DNA of 64,000 bases. Source: Aurantiochytrium sp. KH105 (taxonomy: Eukaryota; Sar; Bigyra; Thraustochytrida; Thraustochytriidae). A program made the translations under genes and the position numbers. This document shows positions 30,266 to 39,943 of the stretch, piece after piece. The notes beneath the pieces are model-generated. The model was not told where the DNA came from. It made no database searches and saw nothing but the letters and a program-made list of their open reading frames with translations. The DNA lies in assembly GCA_003116975.1 (NCBI GenBank), contig BGKB01000032.1:186001-250000 (forward strand), written 5' to 3'. Position 1 is the first letter of the stretch; every line of letters starts with the position of its first letter.

Positions 30266-32704
30266 CTACACGCGCACGACCGCGCGCGCGGGGGCGGGCT
30301 CCGTGAGCTCGATGGAGACCGCCGAGGCCGGGGCGCAGGAGGCGGCGGAGGAGGCGGCGGCGGGGCCTGGCAGCTGCTGCTGCTGCTGCCGGGGCGAGCG
30401 GGGCCCCGGGGGGGACTCAGAGCAAGTGTCCTCGTGGACGGGGCCCGCGGCGAAGCCGAAGAGGTCGTGGTAGTGCTTGCGGGCCCGGAGGAGGCGGGTC
30501 TGGGCGCGGCGGCGGGCGGAGGTCCGGGAGCAGCAGAGGGAGAGGATGAGGAGCGCGAGCGAGAGGAAGGAGCCGGCGATGGAGACCTGCAGGACGACGT
30601 GCAGCTCGCCGCGGAAACAGCACAGCTCGCCCTCGAGGCAGCCCTCGGCCGCGCCGAAGACGAGCTCCGTCGCGCTCGCGTTCGCGGACTGCGCGAAAGT
30701 CTCGGCAAGCTCCCTACGGTAGAAAATTGCGGCCGCAAGATCCGAGAAATTGATCGTGATGATCGACCCTGTGAACCACGAAAAGGCTAGGAGAGCCATG
30801 CAGGGCGCCATGCCCGCAGCGACGCAGCTTCCGCGTAGAATGGCGAGCAGCGTCATGACGAAGGCGCAAATGCTGGACATAAAGGCGATCGGAAGGAAAA
30901 AGTACGTCAGCTTGAGGTAGCCATTCTCGTAGAATCCAGCACGTGAAAATGAAGCTCTTTCGCAGGCCCGGAGCAGATCTGCATCGTTCACGAGGGTTGT
31001 CTCGAAGAATTCGCTCGCCAGGTCCAGCACGTGTCGATGCTCGGCGCAGTTTCGCAAAGTGGACAGACCTGCTTTCACGCACGGTGTCCATATAAATTCG
31101 TCGAGAACTTCTGCTTGATCTGCATCATTTCGCATCTCAAGATAAGCTACTAAATCGCATTGGGCCCAGAGCGCTGCCATGCTGGCGCGATAGGCTTCAA
31201 GGTTTTGCGTCGCGTCCGGCGTTGTCGTGGCATCCAAAAGCGCGGCGACCAAGGTGTCGCGACTCAAGCTCCGGCACTGCGGGACCGGATCTTCGAGATG
31301 TATTGGCCAAACGCTCGCCGATTCCCCAGCAAAGCCACTGAGACATACAGCGAGGCTCGCGTTTGCAGTGCAATTCTCGTTGATCAAAAAGGCGTCTGCT
31401 ATGACATTTTCAGCTGCGAAAAAATCATCGGACGCGCAAAGGTGAGCCGCGTAAGCAACAGCCTCGGCAAGAAGCGTTGCATTCTCCGCATTGTCTGCAG
31501 GGCGCAGAGTGCTCAGTCCCTGGCAGGATATCCCATCATTTGCGGCGCCGAGATCCTGCAACAGCGACCACATTGAGGTGCGTGCAGCGGATAGCGTCGA
31601 AGCAAGCTCGGTCCTATTGCGGATCGCGAAGAAAGCAGCATCTGTGAGGGCACATGACCGAGTCGCGGGAGGCGAGGCCAGGAGTCCTGTATCCGCGCTT
31701 GCGACGCAAAGTGGGTGATCCGCCAGCGCACCAAAGTAGCTCCTTTGCAAGGGCCAAAGGGTACTGGTCTCTTGGGCAACTGAGGCGAGGGTGATATTTT
31801 TGAGAAAAGCATCGTAGCGAGCGAGAAAAGCCGCGTCATGACTTGCGAAAATCGCTGTGTCTGCTTCACTTGGAGTGTATTCTACGGTTGAAAAGAGAGC
31901 TTCCAGGTACGTGTCATTCACCAAGGTCAGAAGACGCGTAAAGTTCTGATTGCATTCGTTGCCGGGCCCGGACCCTGACCCTGATCCGGAGCCGCAAACT
32001 TCTTCTTCGCCTGCGCTGACCAGTTGAAGGGCCCGCATGGAAACATTTACCAAGGTGCCCGACAGCGGGCTTGCTGGCGCGAGGGCGACGACAAGAGGCG
32101 TTATGCTTTCTTGAAGCGCCGTCTCGAGCACTATTGACCAAAGGAAATGCTGCACATGGTTGTAGAAGAGATTGCTTCCCGTGCTGAGATTTTCCTCTGC
32201 GTTGGTTTGATCTTGCGCCAAGGTCGTATCGACATTGCGAAGAGCCGTCCACCATGGAGCATCAATATCTCCGAGCTCGAGGCCAACTGCTTCTGCGCTC
32301 ACTCCTAACCAAAAGTCTTGGCAAGCTGTGGCGTTTTCGACTTCAAAAATGCGGTCTGGCTCTGCAAGGAGGAGGACAATGAGAGCGCTAAAGGTTGCAT
32401 AATTCATGCTCACCAGGTTTGGAAAGATTCCCGCTGTTTGCAGGGATCTAGGCGGCGTTCCGCGCAAGAAAGAAAACACTGCTGGAGTCGTGACGCCTTC
32501 GGGCATCTCGAGGTCCAGGCAGCTCGGGTCAAACTCCGTCGTAAAAATGCCCACGGAGAGCAGCGGGTTTTCCTTCGTGCAGAGCGGTGGGAGCGTCACG
32601 AGGGCGATGCGTCGCCCTGCGAGAGTGGCCACGCTCAACACCACGCATGTCCACAGCAGCACGCCCAGTGCCGCGCCCGCGCAAGACGTATGCACAAAGC
32701 TCAT
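30266..32704 (-). CDS. Unknown four-TM membrane protein with giant first loop (tandem paralogue B)
   Basis: 812 residues from ATG 32704. It has the same plan as its tandem neighbour: N-terminal helix (GAALGVLLWTCVVLSVATLAG), a shared next segment (NPLLSVGIFTTEFDPSCL against DPLVRVGLFKADILPECL in A), a roughly 600-residue loop rich in NxT/S sites and paired cysteines with DHPLC, and three C-terminal helices with LEGELC before the last. A Gly-Ser run (GSGSGSGSGPG) interrupts the loop. The cytoplasmic tail is Gln/Pro/Ala-rich. TM1, long loop, TM2-TM3, short Cys loop, TM4 is claudin-like in order only. Likely a cell-surface or endomembrane protein; no function assigned. Confidence 0.78.
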   Translation of the reverse strand: MSFVHTSCAGAALGVLLWTCVVLSVATLAGRRIALVTLPPLCTKENPLLSVGIFTTEFDPSCLDLEMPEGVTTPAVFSFLRGTPPRSLQTAGIFPNLVSMNYATFSALIVLLLAEPDRIFEVENATACQDFWLGVSAEAVGLELGDIDAPWWTALRNVDTTLAQDQTNAEENLSTGSNLFYNHVQHFLWSIVLETALQESITPLVVALAPASPLSGTLVNVSMRALQLVSAGEEEVCGSGSGSGSGPGNECNQNFTRLLTLVNDTYLEALFSTVEYTPSEADTAIFASHDAAFLARYDAFLKNITLASVAQETSTLWPLQRSYFGALADHPLCVASADTGLLASPPATRSCALTDAAFFAIRNRTELASTLSAARTSMWSLLQDLGAANDGISCQGLSTLRPADNAENATLLAEAVAYAAHLCASDDFFAAENVIADAFLINENCTANASLAVCLSGFAGESASVWPIHLEDPVPQCRSLSRDTLVAALLDATTTPDATQNLEAYRASMAALWAQCDLVAYLEMRNDADQAEVLDEFIWTPCVKAGLSTLRNCAEHRHVLDLASEFFETTLVNDADLLRACERASFSRAGFYENGYLKLTYFFLPIAFMSSICAFVMTLLAILRGSCVAAGMAPCMALLAFSWFTGSIITINFSDLAAAIFYRRELAETFAQSANASATELVFGAAEGCLEGELCCFRGELHVVLQVSIAGSFLSLALLILSLCCSRTSARRRAQTRLLRARKHYHDLFGFAAGPVHEDTCSESPPGPRSPRQQQQQLPGPAAASSAASCAPASAVSIELTEPAPARAVVRV

Positions 32705-33197
32705 GCTGGCTTGGGGCGTGCGACAGACCGAGCAAGGCCGCGCCTACCCGGTCCAGGCGAGCAACTATTCGAAGTTTCCACGCACGCGCGCACGCACGAT
32801 ACGCAAGCCTCGCCTCGCCTTGCCTCGCCTCGCGGCGAGCGAGGTGGGCACGCGCGCGAGCGAGCGAGCGGGCCGCGCCGCCCGCCTGCACGACGCCAAG
32901 GTCTCCAGGACTTCGGATTATGAAAGGAGCTTTAGCGAGCGACTGATAGCGAGGGAGGAGGTTGCACAACCCTTTTTTGGACAAACCCCCCTCCTCTATT
33001 TGGACGACCCCTTTTTGCACATCGAAGTGCAGCGGGAAGTTCTCGTTCTCTTGTTCTGGCGGCTTTGTCCCGCTCGCGCGGGAGGAGAGCCACGCTTGCC
33101 ACCGTGTACGAAGCTTTTGTGGATTTTCGGTATGCTTAATCTGTTTTATTGGTTTGATCGGTAGCGTTGGCCACTAATAAGAGGGGTCGGGCGCGCG
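32705..33197. other. Intergenic, 493 bp, paralogue B promoter side and piggyBac-derived gene 3' flank
   Basis: GC-rich near the paralogue start (CTCGCCTTGCCTCGCC and GCGAGCGAGCGAGCGGG runs), AT-richer towards 33190. A TTAA tetramer at 33136 is the only piggyBac-target-like site; no matching terminal inverted repeat was found beside it. Confidence 0.5.
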
Positions 33198-36100
33198 TCA
33201 ACTTTGGCTCGAGCTTGCGGAGCTTGCGGAGCTTGGACTGATTCCGTTTTCTGCACCACTGCAGCTTGGACCTGATGTGTTGATTCTCCGTTCTCTGGCT
33301 TTCTTGTGAGCCAATATATCGAGTGTTTCTTGCGTATGAAACTTTTCGAGGCAGCTCTTACGTGTCCCTTTCAAGGGGCGCACGTGCAGTGGAACGTCGC
33401 AGATTGAACAGCATTTGGTGGTCAGTCCGAAACACATAACGCACGTTGCTTGCTGTGGCTTTTCTCTGCCCTTGGTAACACCCCTTTTGACAAATGTTGG
33501 ACGTCCGAGAGGCACAGGTATGTGCTCGAGCGACTTATCTAAGCGTACCTGCAAAGCCGGTCCTTCGTTGAAAAATCGTTGGAGTTTTGGCGCTCTGCGT
33601 GGCCGCTTACGACAGATTTTCTGTGCACTCGCACGATCAATGCTAGGGAGTGTACACTGTAGTTTTGATGGTTTGGTTGAGGTACTCCCTCCGGGCAAAG
33701 TTGTGCAGTACTCCAGGATATCCCTGAAGAGGCTGAATGCACATGAGTTGACAGGCATCAGGCGATTTGCCCGTGCTCGAATGTCGTGAAGCCCTTCCAG
33801 ATCGGCAGCGTGATTGTGAACAGCTTGAAGGCGATAAAGAATGGCCGCATTCACAAAGACTTGATCAAAGGTCCGGATCACAAATGACTGGTCCACGGAC
33901 AGCTCCAGCGAGGATGCTCCCGAGATGTCTTGGACAAATTGGGTGCTGCCGTCAACACCGCCCTTCAATACATTATATACGACTTGGGGGACACACTTGA
34001 TGACATGCACTGGAGACATCGGACCATCGTGTGCAACTCGTTTCCTAAGAGCACGCCACAAACGAAAATGGGACGAAAGAACTTTGCGTTGGTGTTCATC
34101 GAAGTAGTCAGGCGGGGAAGGTGGTGGCCCAGATGTCTCAATGGCCATATGGGCCCACGCTGTAAGTTTTTCGGTCCACGGTTGCAATGCACGACGGTAG
34201 GCAAGGCGTGCATCCTCTGGCACATGTACGAGGCAGGAATACACTAGGGACCTCGGTGTCGCAACTACGTAGAGAACGTGATCAAGGTCCAAAACAAGAG
34301 CTTGATGAATGACTTGGGCACGATGCTCTGGTGCAACGGCTTTCCACCACACGCTGTCAGAGACAACGCAGCTGAAATAGCTCGAGTTCATATACACCCG
34401 CACGTCGTAAGCTGCGTTTACCAACCCAGGTGTAACTCGCGTTTTGATCACGACGCTGCACAATACTGACTGCGATGAAGCAGGAGCTTCTGGGTTTTGC
34501 ACACGAGCTATTGCATCTGGAGATACCGCAATTCCAGGATTGTGCCGACTCTGGAAAAGACCACAGGCGAAGATAGCTTCGCACCACTTTGTTTTCGGGT
34601 TCTTCAAGGACTTGAACACGTTGTCCTCATTGATAGTCCCGGTCCTCATGTCTGGCCTCGACAAATTTCGTGAAGATACCCAAGAGCACGCTAGGTCCAG
34701 AGCTACTTTTTCAATCGGCGTCTCGATGAGCGCTGCATTGCTGTCATCACGAAGCAGATTTCGCGCCTCAGGATCGAGCAATGCAAGTTTTCCGCCGGAG
34801 GTTCCAGTAATGCAAAACATTCTCAGGATGAACCAATCTGTGCCTCCTTGAGCGCGGGTAAGTGGGATGGCCCTCTCGCTGACTTTGGTTTCAATGTCTG
34901 TCTTGCGCTGCTCGACCTTGGTCTGGGGAAAGAAGAGGGAGGAACGGACGGCGTCATCAGACTCAGGCCGAGGAACAAGTACCAAAGTGGAGCGCATAAG
35001 CTCTCCATGTCCAGTGCCGCATTCTACATACCGAATGACCCTGCTTTCTTTCTCCTCTGAAGCCTGAAACTCAACGAAAGCAAAAGCGTGTATGTCCTTC
35101 TTGTTGGTGTCTCCATCACGACTCATTTGAACTGAGCGCTTCATCGCAAATATCTGTTGTCCCATCCGAGGCCCATCGTCCACAACGTCGTGCCGGAATT
35201 GCGAATCTGCCAGCTCAGATTCCGAGAGAGTGCTCCTTGCTCGCCAAGGGTTGCCGTCAACGCCACTAATCATGCAAAATGAGAAGTTCCTCAACGCAAG
35301 GGATTCCCAAAGCCAGCGCTTTGAGTAGCCACGGTCCGCTGCGAATAAACAGCTTATATTGTCGCCAGAATGTTTGCGAAGGTCGTCAAGTATTTGATTC
35401 ACCGCAATCCTTTGTGACCAATCAACACGTCGATGATGCCGGATGGAGTACACGAGGGGATGAAGCGCATCAGCGCAAGCGTTGTTGTCCAGCTCGTCCT
35501 CTCCCGCCTCTTTGTTGCTAACTGCATGAGATAAGAGATCGCTTGCTCGTGTCCCGACGAGTTTGTCATCCAACACGAGGCACGTATGCTGTGAGAGAGC
35601 AACACTGCGCGTGTCAGCGAATGCAAGTTTTTCGATGTCTTCCCAATCGTTGACAACGTTCACCGAGTCATGCAATGAAATGGATGTTGGCGCGTCCGTC
35701 TCAACAGACGCCGAAGGCGCATCTGTCTCATCAAACGTCGTGGGCGAGTCAGTCTCTTCAGATGCCGAAGGCGCATCGGATGTTTCTGACCTCGTCTCCG
35801 GATCCATCATTGTTATAGCTCTTTGAATCTTGGTGAAGCGCTCCTCAGAGAGGTCGTTCAGCCTCGAACGCAAACCGTACTGACCATTGCTGTACACTCT
35901 CAAGAGTTCCAAAGCGAAGTCCTTGGTTCCAACACACTGATGAACGACCAGGACCGCAAGGAACTCCCAAAATTCTGCAAGGTTCAGTGGTGGTTCGCCT
36001 TGTGTGGCCAGAATGTCCCTGGCCTTTTTAAAAAGCTCCTTTACGAGACGTTCCCCGATGATGCGGAATATACTCAACATGTTCAGTTGAGGCTCTTCGA

Positions 36101-36830
36101 AGCCGTATGCAACCGAACGAGCCCGAAGCTTTTCGCATATGGAATCGAGCTGCGCCTTTACACGTGGGTCAACAACAAGAGATCGAACATCATCCTCCCA
36201 AAGAACACTGTATTCGTCTGGACAAGGAAGCGGAGTCCAATCGCCATCTACGTGAGCACCGCTTTTCTGGGTCTCTCGATTCTGGGATCTCTGTGTGCTT
36301 GAGTTCGAAGAGGACTGGTATTTAGGACACTCCTCGGCGTCCTTTCGGTTGTGCGTTGATGATCCACACCATTCGCACGTATTGGGTGTGTTACGTTTCG
36401 ATTTTGTACCCTCCGCTCGACGTGCTTTCGGAGCGTTTTGAGATTGCTCTCCAAACGTCGAGTGTTGAGCAAGTTGTACGCTCGAAACAGTGGATGCAGG
36501 GACAGTAATGACCTCGACTTCTCCTCCGACTGCTTCGTTCGCAACTCTATCTTCATCCGCGCTTCCGTCTTCGCTCGCGACCCCCACTTTGCGCTTCTTC
36601 GACATCCTAACGACCACGCCTCGATGTCCAATGCCTTCCTCTGCAACCAGAACAAGCCTGGGAGGCGCAGAGAGTTCTGCCACGCGCGAGATTGCGACAG
36701 CTGCAACCACGCGCTCACGCGTAGCGCCTTCGGGCCCTTTCAAGAAGCTGCGCAAGCGCCGCAAGCGCGCGCTGTCGCTCGCAAACTTCAAGCTGTCACC
36801 TGCCCCACCGAGATCTGCAGAAGCCTTCAT
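33198..36830 (-). CDS. piggyBac-derived transposase-like protein with YqaJ-like nuclease segment
   Basis: 1,210 residues from ATG 36830; a second ATG at 36605 (MSKKRKVG, nuclear-signal-like) may be the real start. A zinc-knuckle-like motif CEWCGSSTHNRKDAEEC sits at about 152-168. A piggyBac DDE-like domain begins near 190-300 (LVKELF, EFWEFLAVLVVHQC, LNDLSEERFTKIQRAI) with candidate acidic residues in LVLDDK and FAADRGYS, interrupted by Thr/Ser/Asp-rich repeats. Residues about 750-860 resemble a YqaJ/lambda-exonuclease fold (NEDNVF, AVSPDAI, VVIKTR). The C-terminus has the piggyBac Cys-rich finger (CVMC, CCSIC, CLEKFH). The frame is intact, but flanking TTAA and inverted repeats are not evident. 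It is either an old transposon or a domesticated host gene. Confidence 0.72.
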   Translation of the reverse strand: MKASADLGGAGDSLKFASDSARLRRLRSFLKGPEGATRERVVAAVAISRVAELSAPPRLVLVAEEGIGHRGVVVRMSKKRKVGVASEDGSADEDRVANEAVGGEVEVITVPASTVSSVQLAQHSTFGEQSQNAPKARRAEGTKSKRNTPNTCEWCGSSTHNRKDAEECPKYQSSSNSSTQRSQNRETQKSGAHVDGDWTPLPCPDEYSVLWEDDVRSLVVDPRVKAQLDSICEKLRARSVAYGFEEPQLNMLSIFRIIGERLVKELFKKARDILATQGEPPLNLAEFWEFLAVLVVHQCVGTKDFALELLRVYSNGQYGLRSRLNDLSEERFTKIQRAITMMDPETRSETSDAPSASEETDSPTTFDETDAPSASVETDAPTSISLHDSVNVVNDWEDIEKLAFADTRSVALSQHTCLVLDDKLVGTRASDLLSHAVSNKEAGEDELDNNACADALHPLVYSIRHHRRVDWSQRIAVNQILDDLRKHSGDNISCLFAADRGYSKRWLWESLALRNFSFCMISGVDGNPWRARSTLSESELADSQFRHDVVDDGPRMGQQIFAMKRSVQMSRDGDTNKKDIHAFAFVEFQASEEKESRVIRYVECGTGHGELMRSTLVLVPRPESDDAVRSSLFFPQTKVEQRKTDIETKVSERAIPLTRAQGGTDWFILRMFCITGTSGGKLALLDPEARNLLRDDSNAALIETPIEKVALDLACSWVSSRNLSRPDMRTGTINEDNVFKSLKNPKTKWCEAIFACGLFQSRHNPGIAVSPDAIARVQNPEAPASSQSVLCSVVIKTRVTPGLVNAAYDVRVYMNSSYFSCVVSDSVWWKAVAPEHRAQVIHQALVLDLDHVLYVVATPRSLVYSCLVHVPEDARLAYRRALQPWTEKLTAWAHMAIETSGPPPSPPDYFDEHQRKVLSSHFRLWRALRKRVAHDGPMSPVHVIKCVPQVVYNVLKGGVDGSTQFVQDISGASSLELSVDQSFVIRTFDQVFVNAAILYRLQAVHNHAADLEGLHDIRARANRLMPVNSCAFSLFRDILEYCTTLPGGSTSTKPSKLQCTLPSIDRASAQKICRKRPRRAPKLQRFFNEGPALQVRLDKSLEHIPVPLGRPTFVKRGVTKGREKPQQATCVMCFGLTTKCCSICDVPLHVRPLKGTRKSCLEKFHTQETLDILAHKKARERRINTSGPSCSGAENGISPSSASSASSSQS

Positions 36831-37513
36831 CAAATCTCCTCGAAAAATTTTTCAATCAGCTGACTGACGGACAGTGAAAGTAAACGCAAAGCGTTTTATT
36901 AGGCCTAGGTCCTAGTAGTAGTATAGCCTAGCAGTGCCTCTTCGCTGCTTTTTAGTGTCTTTTGTCTGATTTTAGTGCCTTTTGGCCAGTCACTGTAAGC
37001 TCGATTTGTTGATTTATGTATTTTCCCCGATTTACCCTCTTTGGCGCCACTTCTTGGTGGCGCAGTGTCCGTGAACTTGGCCAGCTGATGGGTGAAGAAG
37101 ACGTCGGGGTCGCTGAGGATGTCCTTGACTTCGTCACTGGAGGGGAGAGCGTCCTGTGTTTTTAAAGACAGGAAGGGGGTAGAGCCGGTTGTGGGGCGCG
37201 AGACAAGTACCGCTCGCTGCTTGCGGGTGGAGGCCGGCATCATTGGGACCAAAACGACCAGATAGTTGGCCCGGCGTCGCAGCTCATGTGACGGCGCCGA
37301 AGTCCCCAAGCGCTGGGGAAAAGATGAACATCCATTTGCGAAACGAAGTGTTTGCAAGAAAGTCAACAGAAGAGTAGGCTTTTGTTCAATCCATTTTTGT
37401 CCAGTTCTGAATCCATCTTCCCTTGGTCGCGAGACGTCACGCGGGAATCCGTCCGAAGCAAACCGGAATCTCGGTTTGAAGACTCTTCAAGCTTGTATAC
37501 ACTCCAGCCGTAC
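36831..37513. other. Intergenic, 683 bp between piggyBac-derived gene and PT-stalk gene 1
   Basis: Divergent promoters. It starts with a TAGGCCTA/CCTAGG palindrome cluster (36900-36931). A minus-strand open frame (36905-37366) begins at TTG and lacks recognisable domains; it could be a remnant of the element but is not annotated as a gene. Confidence 0.45.
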
Positions 37514-39763
37514 ATGATGAAGGCTAGAGGAGTCGCGTTCGCGGTCTTGGGCGCCCTTCTCGCAGTCATTGCTGCAGCAGCAGGCCAGGAGGAGCAGAGA
37601 CGCTTGATCGTGGCGCCAGATCGCTCTCAGCTATATGGCTCTAAATCACAACATGGCTCCGAGGGTGCTGACAGCAATGCAGAGATAAGGCATCGTGAGC
37701 TGGCTTATTCTCAGGACACGTGTGCACAAAGTGTCGACTATGAGGGCAACCGGTGCACCTGGAATTCTCAAACAAGCACCTGCCGCTGCCCTCAAAGTGC
37801 TCCCACGCCTCGTCCCACGAAACGTCCTACGAAGCGTCCCACGGATCCTCCCACGCCTCATCCCACTTCTCGTCCCACAAAGGCACCCACTCGCCGTAGA
37901 CGGCGGAGGCAATCGACGCCAAAGCCAACAGCTTCTCCTACGCTAACGCCAACACTTGAACCCACCGCGCAGCCCACGATGCAACCCACTTCAAATCCAA
38001 CATTCACACCGACACCTCAACCGAGTGCCTCATCATCCGTAACGCCCACGCAAGAGACAAACAGCCCATCAAGTGCCCCGACCGAAGACCTGTGCTCAGA
38101 TGGCGTCTGGGACAAGGACCTCAATGACGAATCGGATGCAGATTGCGGTGGGAACATTTGCACAAATCGCTGCACAGCATCCCAGCGTTGTTTCGAGGCG
38201 TCTGACTGCGCCGATGAGCTCGCGTGTGGTTATCAAGCTGGCGAGTCGCGCGGCATTTGTCTCTCGCTTACTGTCGTTGACGAAGTTGAGAGCTATCCAG
38301 AGTGCGTCCCTGGACTCCCATGCCAGGCATCATCTTCCTCCTCATCGTCAACAGATGGAATCTGCACACTTTTGCAAGACGGCGATGCGGAGACAGGGCG
38401 ATGTGTTCCAAAGCAAGCTTTTACGGAGCTATTGACGACTGAAGAAGAGATCTACGGATGGACGCCAGCATCCGTTGTGGCAACTCTCCTACTTTTACTC
38501 CTCATGATACTCAGCGCCGGCTCATTTGATTTCTTCTTCTTCATTCAAGCGCTGGATCTGGGTCATGCGATTGCAAGTGGTGCTTTTCTTGCGCTCCCTG
38601 GGGCCCCGACAAGCTATCTAGCTTTCGCTTCAAACATGCGCTGGAGTATGCTTGCGTTCTTGCCGCTCGGTAGCACCAGGCAGGATTCGGAGGACCAGAC
38701 TTCTATATCGACGCGCAGGGCATTAGAAGACTTTACAAGCCTCTCGTGGGAGGATCTGGGTATTTCTCAGATGGCCGCGCTCGCTGACCTTGACCGCCAG
38801 CTCATGCTTTGCGGATTCCTCTTGCTCATGGTGATCGTCATGGTCATGTACGCGCTGCTGCAGATTGCATTGACTCGCGCCGCGGACTGGCGCGCGTGCG
38901 TTCGCGAATCAGCTGTCCGCATTCCATACGTGATGAGCTACCCGTGCGTTGCATTTGCAGCGTACACTTTGTATCTCGCCTTCATTGTACACGACATTTT
39001 AGAGATCTCTCTCAAAGTCGTGCTCAGCCTTTTGGCAATCAGCGTCCTCCTGCTGGGCACGGTCTGGAGTGTGGTCTGCTTTCGACATACAATGCCGGCG
39101 ACGCCATCCAAGACCTTTCGCTCGCTTCATGCAGACTGGCAGCCCAGCAAGCGTCTCTTTTGGATTGCGCGACTTTTGAACAACGTATTCAAAGGATTCT
39201 TTGTGGGTATGGTCTCGCAGCCGGCCCCTATCCAGGCAGTTCTTTTCCTCGTGGTCGGTCTCGCGTACTGGTTTGCTCTGTTTCGGTGGACGCCGTATTC
39301 AACTGCGCTCACAAACCGCATTGCGATCATGGCGGCCATTTTGTACGTGCTTAACACCATGATCCCTGTCGTCTTTGCCATGGACACACCGCCATTCTCA
39401 TCAAGTACGTTGGAGAGTCTTGGCAGTGTCCAGATTGCGCTCAACATCCTGTCCCTACTCTTTATGCTCGCCATTATGGTCAGCCAAATGTATGGCAGAT
39501 GGCGCGAAAAGCGTCGCGCTGCAGAAGTACCCAAGGCACAGGAGCACCCAGCCGAAAAGTCGCCCGAGGATTGCAGCGAGGGCTCGAATAAAGGAGAGCA
39601 AGCAGCCAATGGCTACCTCATTGAAGACCTCTGCGAGCCCCCCATGGCCGAGATGCACGATATCTCATGGGGAGTACCGCCCCATCATGTGCCCACCGCA
39701 TCCCCGCTCAAAACGCCCGCACCGAGTCTTCGCGACCTCGAGGCGCGCGTTGATCTAGCATAG
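37514..39763 (+). CDS. PT-stalk / Cys-rich / multi-TM surface protein, copy 1
   Basis: 749 residues from ATG 37514, which gives a clean signal peptide (MMKARGVAFAVLGALLAVIAAAAG). A short Cys segment is followed by a Pro-Thr stalk (about 95-190; PTxxPT units such as PTKRPTKRPT and PTAQPTMQPT), likely O-glycosylated. Then comes a Cys-rich module (about 193-255: DLCSDGVWD, ESDADCGGNIC, RCFEASDC, GESRGIC) and a membrane domain of about eight helices (315-685), ending in a polar cytoplasmic tail. The last TM block (TFRSLHADW, RLFWIARLL, QPAPIQAVLFLVVGLAYW, TNRIAIMAAILY) is almost identical in copy 2. Plan and TM count recall fungal TRP-like/Flc channels, but this is inference. It is one of three paralogues in the window. 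Confidence 0.8.
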   Translation: MMKARGVAFAVLGALLAVIAAAAGQEEQRRLIVAPDRSQLYGSKSQHGSEGADSNAEIRHRELAYSQDTCAQSVDYEGNRCTWNSQTSTCRCPQSAPTPRPTKRPTKRPTDPPTPHPTSRPTKAPTRRRRRRQSTPKPTASPTLTPTLEPTAQPTMQPTSNPTFTPTPQPSASSSVTPTQETNSPSSAPTEDLCSDGVWDKDLNDESDADCGGNICTNRCTASQRCFEASDCADELACGYQAGESRGICLSLTVVDEVESYPECVPGLPCQASSSSSSSTDGICTLLQDGDAETGRCVPKQAFTELLTTEEEIYGWTPASVVATLLLLLLMILSAGSFDFFFFIQALDLGHAIASGAFLALPGAPTSYLAFASNMRWSMLAFLPLGSTRQDSEDQTSISTRRALEDFTSLSWEDLGISQMAALADLDRQLMLCGFLLLMVIVMVMYALLQIALTRAADWRACVRESAVRIPYVMSYPCVAFAAYTLYLAFIVHDILEISLKVVLSLLAISVLLLGTVWSVVCFRHTMPATPSKTFRSLHADWQPSKRLFWIARLLNNVFKGFFVGMVSQPAPIQAVLFLVVGLAYWFALFRWTPYSTALTNRIAIMAAILYVLNTMIPVVFAMDTPPFSSSTLESLGSVQIALNILSLLFMLAIMVSQMYGRWREKRRAAEVPKAQEHPAEKSPEDCSEGSNKGEQAANGYLIEDLCEPPMAEMHDISWGVPPHHVPTASPLKTPAPSLRDLEARVDLA

Positions 39764-39943
39764 TCGGCGCGTTGATCCAGCATGTTCCATGACAAATAGA
39801 AAGTTGCTTTTTTGTATGAAGCATCTCCATCTTATCCTTGCAAACGTGATGCCTTTGTGCCGCGCCGGAGTCGACGCAGCGTGAGGCCTCTTGCTTACGT
39901 CACAACCGACTCATTCTCAAGGGCTTGCTCGTCTTGAAATTGT

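Noticed and set aside
33136-37165. TTAA sites (33136, 37162) as piggyBac element ends
   Set aside because: The sequences just inside the two TTAAs are not inverted repeats of each other, and TTAA is common by chance.
36905-37366. 153-codon minus-strand frame behind the piggyBac-derived gene
   Set aside because: TTG start, no domain, and no continuity with the transposase frame; could be element debris but not supportable as a gene.
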